A DNA stretch of 15,757 nt, from NCBI GenBank assembly GCA_964577195.1, contig CAZNYF010000062.1:1-15757 (forward strand), in the 5' to 3' direction. Origin of the DNA: HyVt-560 sp964577195. GTDB lineage: Bacteria; Pseudomonadota; Gammaproteobacteria; UWMA-0217. Shown one piece after another: positions 7,934 through 15,703 of this stretch (position 1 is its first letter; every line of letters starts with the position of its first letter). Under the pieces are notes generated by a model. The model did not search any database and was not told where the DNA came from. It saw nothing but the letters and a program-made list of their open reading frames with translations. The translations under genes were made by a program, and so were the position numbers.

Positions 7934-7969
7934 TTACCTGTTGCCCTCAGAGCTGAGGGCAACAGGTAA
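7934..7969 (-). terminator. Perfect 17-bp stem palindrome, probable terminator
   Basis: TTACCTGTTGCCCTCAG is followed by AG and then its exact reverse complement. It lies between two convergent genes, 12 bases after the DUF533 gene stop and 74 after the small membrane protein stop. Read on the minus strand it is followed by GTTTAATTAATTT, a broken T-rich run, so it fits best as a terminator for the minus-strand gene. It may also stop plus-strand transcripts, though no T-run follows there. The exact symmetry would also suit a protein-binding operator. Confidence 0.6.
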
Positions 7970-7981
7970 AGGGACATAGTC

Positions 7982-8662
7982 CTAGCCGTACAAACTGGGT
8001 GCGCCTAGTTTTTCGTGGATTTGATTGCTGACTTGATGTGAGATATTCAAGCCTTTGGCGAGTTTATCCAGATAAACCGCTTCTTCTTTTGAGTCCAGAT
8101 TAATGGCCATCAGTGACATAAAATACACTTGCTGCTCCATCCCTTGCGGAACGCTTTTGATCAGCCCGTCAATGTCTAAAGGAGAGCTAAGCTCCTGACG
8201 TACAAAGTTGGCTTCATCGTCAGACACATCAGCAAGATGCTCGGCGATTTTCTTTTGCTCTTCATTGTCAATTTTGCCATCCGCTTTTGCAGCGCTGATC
8301 ATGGCACGCAGCATGATTTCTGCCTGAGTTTCCTGTTCAGCCGTTGGAGAAACATTGCCGCCCTGCATCGCTTGATTGAGTAATCCGCCAAGACCACCGG
8401 AGCTAGAACCAGAACCACCGCCAAGTGAATTCAAAATTGAGCCGAGGCCACCGCCACCGCTTTTCCCTGACAGGCCACCAAGCAATTGACTGAGACCACC
8501 ACCACTGGCACCGCGACCACCGCCGCCAGTCAGTCCGCCTAATAAGCCACCAAGACCACCTGAACCGCCACCGCCACGACCTCTGCCGCCCATGACTTTG
8601 CTAACGCCTTTGGCAACGATAACGCCCATTGCGACTCTTCCTAATGTTCCCATTAAACTCAT
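7982..8662 (-). CDS. DUF533 / TerB-like protein with glycine-rich N-terminal half
   Basis: The protein has three parts. Residues 1-24 (LMGTLGRVAMGVIVAKGVSK) form a small/hydrophobic segment. About 26-98 is a strongly Gly/Ser/Leu-rich region built from loose GGLGGLLGGL-type units. From about 105 to the end is a helical TerB-like domain containing MISAAKADGKIDNEEQKKI, the acidic 'ADGKID' signature shared by DUF533 (E. coli YebE-like) and TerB proteins. The latter are often linked to metal ion binding or stress, but no exact function is established. GGAG precedes the ATG by 7 bases. A palindrome after the stop probably ends transcription, and repeat copy 2 begins 23 bases upstream of the start, so it would lie in the leader if transcription starts beyond it. 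Confidence 0.8.
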   Translation of the reverse strand: MSLMGTLGRVAMGVIVAKGVSKVMGGRGRGGGGSGGLGGLLGGLTGGGGRGASGGGLSQLLGGLSGKSGGGGLGSILNSLGGGSGSSSGGLGGLLNQAMQGGNVSPTAEQETQAEIMLRAMISAAKADGKIDNEEQKKIAEHLADVSDDEANFVRQELSSPLDIDGLIKSVPQGMEQQVYFMSLMAINLDSKEEAVYLDKLAKGLNISHQVSNQIHEKLGAPSLYG

Positions 8663-8685
8663 TTAATTTCTCCAGTGGTAGTTGA

Positions 8686-8848
8686 TCTAGAAAAATCGGT
8701 TGGATCACAAAAGGCCACACAAACCATTGACGCACCTGGCAAACCAGAAAAATCTCTCATCACCAATAAGGTGACCACGAGTTTTTCTGATTCACCATGC
8801 ACACCAATGGCTAGTGCGTCTTTTTTGCGCCCAACTGATTTTTCTAGG
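8686..8848 (-). repeat. 163-bp palindromic (hairpin) repeat, copy 2
   Basis: This is the second copy of the element at 6631-6793, in inverted orientation and matching 140 of 163 positions without gaps. Its centre is CACC-AATAA-GGTG on the plus strand (loop 8765-8769). It keeps the end-to-end pairing: of the differences from copy 1, three are double changes that preserve a pair (element positions 24/140, 34/130, 40/124) and several more turn wobbles or mismatches into Watson-Crick pairs or the reverse. GTTGAT occurs directly outside both CTAG ends (8681-8686 and 8848-8853 region), a possible target duplication. In the minus-strand sense it lies 23 bases upstream of the DUF533 start. A plus-strand frame runs open through it but looks incidental. 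Confidence 0.85.
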
Positions 8849-8906
8849 TTGATAAGATCAATACTAGTATAGCCCTATTGATCTGTGAGTGATCGGTGTC
8901 TTTATG

Positions 8907-9488
8907 TTAATTTTCTGCGTACAAACCGGGGGGGAAATACTCAGTGACTAAAATAGCCGGAGCGCCTCCAACTCTGATTCGATAAGACCTGGATACCAGA
9001 TCATCGTTAAATTGTCTTAACAAGCCATCCTCGACCGCAGCCTGTTTAATATAATCGAGCGCAACAATTTCGCGATAAGTCTCGATGCCTTTTTCACGTA
9101 GCAGCTCGCCGATACCGATGCGCCCCTCCAGTAACCCCTCGCGCGTTTCTACTGGCAGCGATTGCAGAACAATCATTGATCGTGCGCAAGCGTAGTTTTT
9201 ACCGGAATTTTTTCCTGTGAGGCACACTTCGCGGCGTAGTATTTCTGTGCCCTGCGCTGCACCGAGTATTTTGAGTGGTTGGGTGAGGGCTATTTTTTCC
9301 TGACTACGCGGGGTAATTTTGACCGGCTCCCAAAACCAGGATTCCAGGCTTTTGGTTACAGTGCCATCGGCGACGAGCAAGGTGCGCAAAAAACGAGGCA
9401 AGGCTTCGATGGAAAAGGTAGAGCCATCGCTACAGGCGATTTGGTCTTTTTGCAGGTACCCGCTGCTGCGAAAAAAGTGTTCAGGCAT
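8907..9488 (-). CDS. ubiC: Chorismate--pyruvate lyase (UbiC family)
   Basis: UbiC removes pyruvate from chorismate to give 4-hydroxybenzoate, the first committed step of ubiquinone synthesis in the cytoplasm. The fold signature is diverged but readable. RFLRTLLVADGTVTKSLE (near 32-49) matches the family's early 'L..dgS.T..le' block. ILRREVCLTG places R86 where E. coli has its product-binding Arg76. RSYRIRVGGAPAILVTEYF at 167-185 matches the 'R.s.l...g.p.lltE.F' ending, with E183 in the place of E. coli Glu155. At 193 residues it is somewhat longer than E. coli UbiC (165). The start ATG directly follows the TGA of the small membrane protein gene, so the two are coupled. ubiA is not in this window, so the usual ubiC-ubiA pairing is not seen immediately downstream. 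Confidence 0.8.
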   Translation of the reverse strand: MPEHFFRSSGYLQKDQIACSDGSTFSIEALPRFLRTLLVADGTVTKSLESWFWEPVKITPRSQEKIALTQPLKILGAAQGTEILRREVCLTGKNSGKNYACARSMIVLQSLPVETREGLLEGRIGIGELLREKGIETYREIVALDYIKQAAVEDGLLRQFNDDLVSRSYRIRVGGAPAILVTEYFPPGLYAEN

Positions 9489-9710
9489 TCAATCAGTTGC
9501 TTTCTTCACGAAAACGAGTTTGATAATCAGCAATGTAATTGGAGTTGCATGTAGAAATAAATCGAAAATATCGATAGGTTTCGAGAGTACACCTGAGAAC
9601 AACATGTTGAGTTTTTCTACAAGATGGGGCTGAGGAACAATGGGTGCAACTGCCAACCAAATCGAAATAATAGCGAATGGAATTGTTGGTAATTTATTTA
9701 ACCAGTTCAT
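9489..9710 (-). CDS. Small conserved-looking membrane protein upstream of ubiC
   Basis: The 73-residue product starts MNWLNKLPTIPF. It has one hydrophobic helix at about residues 9-24 (IPFAIISIWLAVAPIV), a middle stretch PHLVEKLNMLFSGVLSKP, and a second helix in the last third (DLFLHATPITLLIIKLVF), ending in a basic tail KKATD. No named domain is recognised; I recall short proteins with this 'HLVEKL..L..G.L..P.DIFDL..H' pattern in gammaproteobacteria but cannot name them. The ATG at 9710 is preferred over a TTG 7 codons earlier because it begins the conserved-looking part, though neither has a clear ribosome site. Its TGA abuts the ubiC ATG with no gap, implying co-translation. A link to quinone synthesis at the membrane is inference from position only. 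Confidence 0.65.
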   Translation of the reverse strand: MNWLNKLPTIPFAIISIWLAVAPIVPQPHLVEKLNMLFSGVLSKPIDIFDLFLHATPITLLIIKLVFVKKATD

Positions 9711-9811
9711 AGACGAGGAATCCAAAATCAATAAAGTGCGCCATCTTAACGGTGTTCACTTGACGACACAAAGTGATATTCTATTGAGATCATTAAGTTA
9801 GGGAGAATCAG

Positions 9812-10342
9812 ATGTCGGCTACCATCAACAAAGTACTACTTGCATTAATTTTAATAGTCGTAGGATTAGGGGCTGCAAAATGGCTGCAAAATAAAGGCCA
9901 ATCCAGCAGCAACGAAACCCAGACTGAATCTACCCCCTCTGCGCCAGAATCAGTGGCTCCAGCTGTCGATAAAGCACAGCAACAATCAGGGAACGAAACA
10001 TCTTCTTCTTTTAATCGCTCAGACTCAATCAAATTACCGCCTCGATCTGATGCAACCACTCAGCCGACTAATTCTGTGCCCGACTCCGCTGCAACCAAAA
10101 CAACAGAACAGATCGATGCTGCTGAGCCTAAACCAACGAACAGCCCTTCACAGGTTCATATTAAAGTGCCGCAGTCTTATCCGGTAGAGCGAGCCGCAGA
10201 ATTTTTCATCCCCGCCGAACAGCGTTCACCAGGGAATCTAGGTGGCCCACCACCTCCGCCTGCGGCTTTACTTAAAGGGCTTTCTGCTCCACCGGCAGCG
10301 CCCTCAGTCGGTGGTCTGCAACCCCCTGCAGCTCCAAAATAA
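9812..10342 (+). CDS. Membrane-anchored, Ser/Pro/Ala-rich protein of unknown function
   Basis: The protein begins with a single hydrophobic helix (about residues 6-25, KVLLALILIVVGLGAAKWLQ) with few charges before it, so it is either a membrane anchor or an uncleaved signal. Residues 26-120 are low-complexity and rich in Ser, Thr, Gln, Pro and Glu, like a disordered periplasmic linker. A short ordered-looking piece, VHIKVPQSYPVERAAEFFIP (about 125-144), is followed by a proline/alanine tail with PPPPPAALLKGL and PPAAP repeats. No family is recognised. A strong ribosome site, AGGGAGA, stands 5 bases before the ATG, and the gene is alone on its strand between divergent ubiC-side genes and convergent nadE. 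A tethering or scaffold role in the envelope is possible, but it is a guess. Confidence 0.65.
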   Translation: MSATINKVLLALILIVVGLGAAKWLQNKGQSSSNETQTESTPSAPESVAPAVDKAQQQSGNETSSSFNRSDSIKLPPRSDATTQPTNSVPDSAATKTTEQIDAAEPKPTNSPSQVHIKVPQSYPVERAAEFFIPAEQRSPGNLGGPPPPPAALLKGLSAPPAAPSVGGLQPPAAPK

Positions 10343-10389
10343 TGTATGCCGTGGGATGAAAGCTTTTGTGTGGATAGCAGACACTTCTT

Positions 10390-12009
10390 CTACTCGGAAA
10401 ACAACTTAGCGTACCCAGAGGTAATCGGATAACGACGATCCTTACCAAAGCCGCGCTGGGTAATCCTAACGCCCGGCGGTGCCTGACGACGTTTGTACTC
10501 GTTTCTGAGCACCATTGTAGCGATTCGAATCACCACCGCTTTATCGAAGCCTGCCGCCACAATTTCTTCAACCGACTGATCTTTTTCAATAAATCGCTCC
10601 AGAATAGGATCAAGAATTTCGTAATCCGGCAAACTGTCACTGTCTTTTTGATCTGGTGCAAGTTCAGCCGATGGCGGACGCACAATGACTCTTTCCGGAA
10701 TCACCTGACTCACCGTATTTCTGTACCGGGACAATGAATAGACCAATAATTTTGAAACGTCTTTCAAGGGCGCAAAGCCGCCTGCCATGTCACCATACAG
10801 CGTTGCGTAACCTACCGACATTTCGCTCTTATTGCCCGTCGTCAGCAGCATTCTGCCGGTTTTATTGGATAACGCCATGAGAATCATGCCACGACAGCGC
10901 GCCTGAATATTTTCTTCGGTAACGTCTGCCGACATACCCTCGAATGAAGCAGCCAGCATTTTCTGAAAGGCTTTGAACGCAGGTTCTATTGGAATCGTTT
11001 CGTGCTCAACGCCAAGCAATTCTGCTTCTTCAACCGCATCTTCATTACTCATATCAGCGGTATATCGCGACGGCATCAGCACCACATTGACGTTTTCAGC
11101 GCCTAAAGCATCAACCGCTATTGTCAGCGTTAATGCTGAATCAATGCCACCAGAAAGTCCCAGCAGCACCCCGGGGAAACCGTTTTTCTGTACGTAGTCA
11201 CGAACACCGAGAACCAGCGCATCGTAAACCTGTTGCTGGTCGCACTGAGGCGCTTCTATGGCCGCGGTCGAGGTAAACGGGAAAGACAGTGTGTGCAGAC
11301 CCGCTTCAAACGACGGCGCTTGAAGGACTCGCTCGCCCGAGCTATCCACCACCATCGACTGACCATCAAATACCAATTCATCCTGACCACCGACGCTATT
11401 CACATAGACAATGGGCAAACCCGTTTCCCGAGCGCGCTGTTGCAGTGTTTTAAGACGCTTGGGTTGTTTGCAGATGTGGTACGGAGAGGCATTGAGATTA
11501 ACGATAATCTGTGCACCCGCTTTCGCCACCATCGCTGCCGGTTCGGGTTGCCAGATATCTTCGCAAATCGTCAGGCCAATTTTGATGCCCCGAGACTCGA
11601 ACACGCAGACTTCGTTACCTTTTTTAAAATAACGCTTCTCATCGAATACGCCATAGTTGGGTAATTTCTGTTTGTAGTATTTGGCGATGATCTCGCCGTC
11701 GCGCAACACCACAGCGGCGTTGCGTAGCTTTTTACCGTCCTGCCAGGGCAAGCCGAGGACAATATCAATGCCTTTGACGGTAGCCGCTATTTGCTTCACT
11801 GATGCATGGCACCAATTGATCAAGCTGTGCCGTTGTAACAAATCTTCAGGCGGATAACCGCACAAGGTCAGTTCTGGAAAAACCACCAAATGCGCGCCCT
11901 GCTGGTCTCGAGCCTGAACAGCATTGTCGATCACCAGTTGAGTATTACCACCGACATCGCCTACCAACGGATTAATTTGCGCCAGCGCAATCTTGCAGGA
12001 ATCACTCAT
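10390..12009 (-). CDS. nadE: Glutamine-dependent NAD+ synthetase
   Basis: This enzyme makes NAD+ from deamido-NAD+ using ATP and ammonia from glutamine, the last step of NAD synthesis. It is a two-domain enzyme of 539 residues. Residues 1 to about 245 are the nitrilase-like glutaminase with the Glu-Lys-Cys triad readable as E46 ([17 protein letters not shown]), K113 ([12 protein letters not shown]) and C149 (GLTICEDIW). Residues from about 255 are the synthetase, with the ATP pyrophosphatase loop SGGIDS at 286-291, followed by [12 protein letters not shown] and [12 protein letters not shown]. Its ATG overlaps the sucD stop as ATGA, so translation is likely coupled to the succinyl-CoA synthetase genes. 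No frameshift or missing motif is seen. The convergent 176-residue gene ends 47 bases beyond its stop. Confidence 0.96.
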   Translation of the reverse strand: MSDSCKIALAQINPLVGDVGGNTQLVIDNAVQARDQQGAHLVVFPELTLCGYPPEDLLQRHSLINWCHASVKQIAATVKGIDIVLGLPWQDGKKLRNAAVVLRDGEIIAKYYKQKLPNYGVFDEKRYFKKGNEVCVFESRGIKIGLTICEDIWQPEPAAMVAKAGAQIIVNLNASPYHICKQPKRLKTLQQRARETGLPIVYVNSVGGQDELVFDGQSMVVDSSGERVLQAPSFEAGLHTLSFPFTSTAAIEAPQCDQQQVYDALVLGVRDYVQKNGFPGVLLGLSGGIDSALTLTIAVDALGAENVNVVLMPSRYTADMSNEDAVEEAELLGVEHETIPIEPAFKAFQKMLAASFEGMSADVTEENIQARCRGMILMALSNKTGRMLLTTGNKSEMSVGYATLYGDMAGGFAPLKDVSKLLVYSLSRYRNTVSQVIPERVIVRPPSAELAPDQKDSDSLPDYEILDPILERFIEKDQSVEEIVAAGFDKAVVIRIATMVLRNEYKRRQAPPGVRITQRGFGKDRRYPITSGYAKLFSE

Positions 12010-12878
12010 TTTGCGAGCACTTCAACCATGCGATTACCCATTTCCGTTGGAGAACGAACAATGCTCACACCCGCGGCTTCCAAGGCTGCAAATTTGCTTT
12101 CTGCTGTACCTGCGCCACCGGAAATAATCGCCCCGGCATGACCCATGCGCTTACCAACAGGCGCTGTTACACCCGCAATGTACGCAACCACAGGTTTGGT
12201 AAATTCTGACTGGATGTACTCAGCTGCCTGCTCTTCTGCAGTACCGCCGATTTCACCCACCATGATGACTGCTTCGGTGGCTGGATCCTCGTTAAATAAT
12301 TTCAGACAATCCACAAAATCGAGTCCCTGAATGGGATCGCCGCCAATACCGATACAGGTGGACTGGCCCAATCCGGTTTGCGTGGTCTGGTGAACGGCTT
12401 CGTAAGTGAGCGTTCCCGAACGAGAAATGACACCAATTTTTCCAGGCTTGTGAATTACCCCCGGCATGATCCCAATCTTGCACTCTCCGGGCGTAATAAT
12501 ACCGGGACAATTTGGCCCGATCAAAGCGACATCGGAGCCTTCCAATGCAGCCTTAACACGCAACATATCAAGCACCGGGATGCCTTCGGTAATACAGGCA
12601 ATGACTTTGATACCTGCAGCTGCAGCTTCCATAATCGCATCCGCAGCAAACGGTGCCGGGACATAAATCATCGTCGCTGTAGCGGCAGTTTCAGCAACAG
12701 CATCGGCAACGGTATTAAAAACCGGCAAATCGAGATGCGTTTGCCCACCTTTACCTGGTGTAACACCACCCACCATTTTAGTGCCGTATTCAATCGCTTG
12801 CGCGGAATGAAAGGTGCCCTGCTGGCCTGTAAAACCCTGGCAAATAACCCGCGTTTTCGCGTTGATCAGAATACTCAT
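12006..12878 (-). CDS. sucD: Succinyl-CoA synthetase (ADP-forming) alpha subunit
   Basis: The alpha subunit of the citric-acid-cycle enzyme that converts succinyl-CoA to succinate with synthesis of ATP or GTP. The 290 residues match the usual length. [15 protein letters not shown] (11-25) is the CoA-binding start, and [11 protein letters not shown] (117-127) is the conserved CoA/active-site loop. [11 protein letters not shown] gives the phosphorylated histidine at H247 (E. coli His246), and GTAESK follows. The gene overlaps sucC upstream by ATGA (12875-12878) and nadE downstream by ATGA (12006-12009), so all three are probably translated from one message. Confidence 0.97.
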   Translation of the reverse strand: MSILINAKTRVICQGFTGQQGTFHSAQAIEYGTKMVGGVTPGKGGQTHLDLPVFNTVADAVAETAATATMIYVPAPFAADAIMEAAAAGIKVIACITEGIPVLDMLRVKAALEGSDVALIGPNCPGIITPGECKIGIMPGVIHKPGKIGVISRSGTLTYEAVHQTTQTGLGQSTCIGIGGDPIQGLDFVDCLKLFNEDPATEAVIMVGEIGGTAEEQAAEYIQSEFTKPVVAYIAGVTAPVGKRMGHAGAIISGGAGTAESKFAALEAAGVSIVRSPTEMGNRMVEVLAK

Positions 12879-14038
12879 TTCACACCCTCTCTGGCGGCTT
12901 TGACTACCTGCTGAGCAGCACCCAACAAGGTGTCGGCAGGTATCACGGCTAATCCTGATTCGGCCAGCAAAGAGCGGCCTTCACTGGCTTTTGTTCCTTC
13001 CAGCCTAACCACCACAGGAATTGTAATGTGAACCTCCTTGATCGCCTGGATAATGCCTTCAGCAATCAGATCACAACGCACAATACCGCCGAAAATATTC
13101 ACCAGCACCGCTTTGACGTTATCATCGGAGAGAATCAGTTTAAACGCCGCCGCAACCCGTGCCGCCGTAGTACCACCGCCAACATCCAGAAAATTTGCAG
13201 GTTCACCACCTTGTAGCTTGATCAGATCCATCGTCGCCATTGCCAGTCCTGCGCCATTCACCATACAGCCGATATCGCCCTCCAGATGAATGTAGTTGAG
13301 ATCATGACCACGGGCTTCCACTTCGCGAGCATCTTCCTGAGTCGGATCGCGCATGTCAGCTAAAGCCTTTTGCCGGTACAAGGCATTTTCATCAATATTG
13401 ACCTTGGCATCCAGCGCAATCAGTTCTCCAGCCCCCGTGAGTACCAACGGATTGATTTCAATCAGGCTGGCATCCTTGTCGATAAAAATTTTGTAGACCT
13501 TGAACAACAGCGCGGCAAACGCTCGAATCTGTGCCCCTTCAAGCCCCATTTTGAAACCGAGATTACGTGCCTGATATGCCTGTAAACCCGCAGCTGGATC
13601 AACGTACTCGGTATACAATTTATCAGCGGCGACATCTTCTATCGACATGCCACCAGCATCTGAGGCGATGATTGCGATGCGTTTATGCGCACGATCAATC
13701 AGCATCCCCAGATAGAGTTCTTGGTCAATATCCGCGAGCGGTTCGATCAACAACTGATTAATCGGCAAACCCTCTGCGCCGGTTTGATGGGTAGACAGTG
13801 TCCCGCCCAATAGTTTATTCACGGCCTGTTCAATGGCAGCAGCATCATCCGCCTTAATCACGCCACCGGCTTTGCCACGCCCTCCGGCATGTACTTGTGC
13901 TTTGACAATGCAGCCTTCCGCTGCAAATTTTGCCACCACCTCGGGGAGTTCATCGGTAGAAGAAATAACCATTCCGTCAGGTACTGGGATGCCATCGTCG
14001 GAAAAAATATGCTTGGACTGAAATTCGTGGAGGTTCAT
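12875..14038 (-). CDS. sucC: Succinyl-CoA synthetase beta subunit
   Basis: The beta subunit of succinyl-CoA synthetase, carrying the ATP-grasp nucleotide site and the succinate-binding half of the heterotetramer. The protein starts [12 protein letters not shown], matching the E. coli MNLHEYQAKQLF opening, and is 387 residues against 388 in E. coli. An upstream in-frame start would add 13 residues with no family match and is rejected. Visible family blocks include [16 protein letters not shown] (ATP-grasp), [10 protein letters not shown] and [13 protein letters not shown] (metal and nucleotide contacts), [33 protein letters not shown], and VRLEGT. The ribosome site is weak (GCGAATCAG before the ATG). 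The stop overlaps sucD. The operon promoter must lie in the 72 bases shared with the divergent pilS, but no clear box pair is seen. Confidence 0.97.
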   Translation of the reverse strand: MNLHEFQSKHIFSDDGIPVPDGMVISSTDELPEVVAKFAAEGCIVKAQVHAGGRGKAGGVIKADDAAAIEQAVNKLLGGTLSTHQTGAEGLPINQLLIEPLADIDQELYLGMLIDRAHKRIAIIASDAGGMSIEDVAADKLYTEYVDPAAGLQAYQARNLGFKMGLEGAQIRAFAALLFKVYKIFIDKDASLIEINPLVLTGAGELIALDAKVNIDENALYRQKALADMRDPTQEDAREVEARGHDLNYIHLEGDIGCMVNGAGLAMATMDLIKLQGGEPANFLDVGGGTTAARVAAAFKLILSDDNVKAVLVNIFGGIVRCDLIAEGIIQAIKEVHITIPVVVRLEGTKASEGRSLLAESGLAVIPADTLLGAAQQVVKAAREGVK

Positions 14039-14110
14039 CTGATTCGCTTCGCTAGTTTTGTGACTATTTTCATACAATCCGCGCTGACCATCTAGTTTTT
14101 TCCAAAAAAT

Positions 14111-15703
14111 ATGAATTCAAACCGTCGAGGTGAGCACCGCAGCGAGCGAGATTCCTGGCGATCTCTGCAACTGTTTCTGACCTACAGAATAGCCGTCTCT
14201 GCACTGATTCTAGTGCTTCATCTGTTTAATTTAATTCCCGGCATCCCACAATTCGATAGCATCACCTTTTTCCAATTGGCGGTTGGATTACTGACTATCA
14301 ACGTCGTTTTATTGCCTGTCAGCTTATTAAAATTGCTGGCATTCCGTCCTCTAGTGATCGCCATGGTAACCATCGATATTGTGGTACTGGCACTCATGAT
14401 GCGCGCCAGTATCGGGATTGATAGTGGCTTGGGTATGCTGATGTTGCCGAGCATTGCAGGCGCCAGTCTATTGCTGCCGGGCAATCTTGCTCCAGCATTT
14501 GCAGCGCTGGGAACCCTGGCTATCTTCTTTGAAATTGGCCACGGATTTTTGATTGGCCGTTACTCGCCGAGTACGCTAACACTCGGCGGCATTCAAGGTG
14601 CATTGTTTTTTGGCGTATCCATCCTTGCCGCAAAAACCGCGCGACGCGCCAAGGCTAGCGAAGCGCTTGCTCGTGAGCGAGGCCGAAATCTGGCGGATCT
14701 TTCTGAAATCAATCACTACATTGTCGAGCAAATGGACGAAGGCATTCTTGTGATTAACGAGCAAGCGCGCATTCAGGCATGCAATGACGCTGCTAAACGT
14801 ATTCTTGGCAAACCCGATCTGGTCACTGGTATGTCTCTGTCCCGCGCTTCCAAAGAGCTTACAACAGCCTACGACAACTGGTGCGAAGCATCGCAAAACC
14901 AGACCACGACCTATAGCCCGGATAACGCCAACGGCGTTGACTTTGAGCTGCGATTTGTACAGCCAATTAATGACACCGGCACACTGGTTTTTTTGCAAAA
15001 CATCAGCGAGCGCAGTCGCAAAATGCAAGAACTCAAGCTGGCGGCTTTAGGCCGTTTGACTGCCAGCATTGCGCATGAAATTCGCAACCCTCTGGGTGCG
15101 ATTAGTCATGCAGGACAATTACTCTCCGAATCTCACGAACTCAATGATGCCGATACGCGTCTGGTACAGATCGTCTCAAATAACAGTGAGCGGATGAACA
15201 ATCTGGTCGAAAATGTACTTAACCTGTCGCGGCGTAAAGAAACCCACCCTGAATCACTGCATTTACAAAACTGGCTCGAAGAAATTGTCAGCGAATTTCG
15301 TGAACGCTATGAATTAAGCGAGCAACAACTCAGCCTCAGCCTTTCGGCCGATCAGCAACCTGCAAATGCTGATCCGGCGCAGCTGCACCAAGTGATATGG
15401 AATTTGCTCCGTAATGCCCAAGCACATGCTATCCCTGAAGGTGAGTTGGAGATTCAAATCAGCGGTGGTATTTCAGAAGAAAGCCAGCAAACCTGGCTGG
15501 ATGTTATCGACAATGGCAGCGGCATAGAAACGAGCATTGAAGACCAGCTATTTGAACCCTTTTTTACCACCGGAACCTCAGGCACAGGTTTGGGACTTTA
15601 TCTGGCAAAAGAGCTGTGTGAAGGTAACGGTGGTTCACTGGAGTACCTCCGCCCCGAGCAAGGCGGTAGCTGTTTCCGCATAAAGCTTCCGCTGGCAGCC
15701 TGA
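14111..15703 (+). CDS. pilS: PilS-like sensor histidine kinase
   Basis: A membrane histidine kinase, likely the sensor that governs type IV pilin expression with PilR. Residues about 20-175 hold six hydrophobic helices with short loops, the layout of PilS. A short coiled linker (AKASEALARERGRNLADL) leads to a PAS-like domain (about 197-300, NHYIVEQMDEGILVINEQAR). The kinase core follows: H-box ASIAHEIRNPLGAISHAGQ with phospho-acceptor H322, N-box QVIWNLLRNAQAHA with N435, G1 DNGSGI at 467-472, F-box FEPFFTTG, and G2 GTGLGLYLAK. The 530 residues match P. aeruginosa PilS in size (about 530). Its TGA overlaps the pilR ATG by one base. In PilS the sensed signal is pilin itself, but nothing here shows that directly. 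No clear ribosome site precedes the ATG. Confidence 0.9.
   Translation: MNSNRRGEHRSERDSWRSLQLFLTYRIAVSALILVLHLFNLIPGIPQFDSITFFQLAVGLLTINVVLLPVSLLKLLAFRPLVIAMVTIDIVVLALMMRASIGIDSGLGMLMLPSIAGASLLLPGNLAPAFAALGTLAIFFEIGHGFLIGRYSPSTLTLGGIQGALFFGVSILAAKTARRAKASEALARERGRNLADLSEINHYIVEQMDEGILVINEQARIQACNDAAKRILGKPDLVTGMSLSRASKELTTAYDNWCEASQNQTTTYSPDNANGVDFELRFVQPINDTGTLVFLQNISERSRKMQELKLAALGRLTASIAHEIRNPLGAISHAGQLLSESHELNDADTRLVQIVSNNSERMNNLVENVLNLSRRKETHPESLHLQNWLEEIVSEFRERYELSEQQLSLSLSADQQPANADPAQLHQVIWNLLRNAQAHAIPEGELEIQISGGISEESQQTWLDVIDNGSGIETSIEDQLFEPFFTTGTSGTGLGLYLAKELCEGNGGSLEYLRPEQGGSCFRIKLPLAA

Noticed and set aside
6631..8848. Inverted repeats flanking 2 kb as ends of a composite transposon
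   Set aside because: The DNA glycosylase, small membrane protein and DUF533 gene between them include no transposase, and each copy is a complete element with its own terminal repeats. A single mobile unit is less likely than two independent insertions.
9760..9787. Promoter TTGACG with TATTGA upstream of the Pro-rich protein
   Set aside because: The -35 is good but the -10 matches at only three of six positions with 16-base spacing, so it is too weak to list.
12378..12914. Plus-strand open frames across sucD, sucC and nadE
   Set aside because: They are antisense shadows of well-recognised genes and show no ribosome sites or family motifs.
14039..14077. N-terminal extension of sucC by 13 residues
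   Set aside because: The family starts at MNLHEF-type sequence; the extension has no counterpart and would use up most of the gap to pilS.
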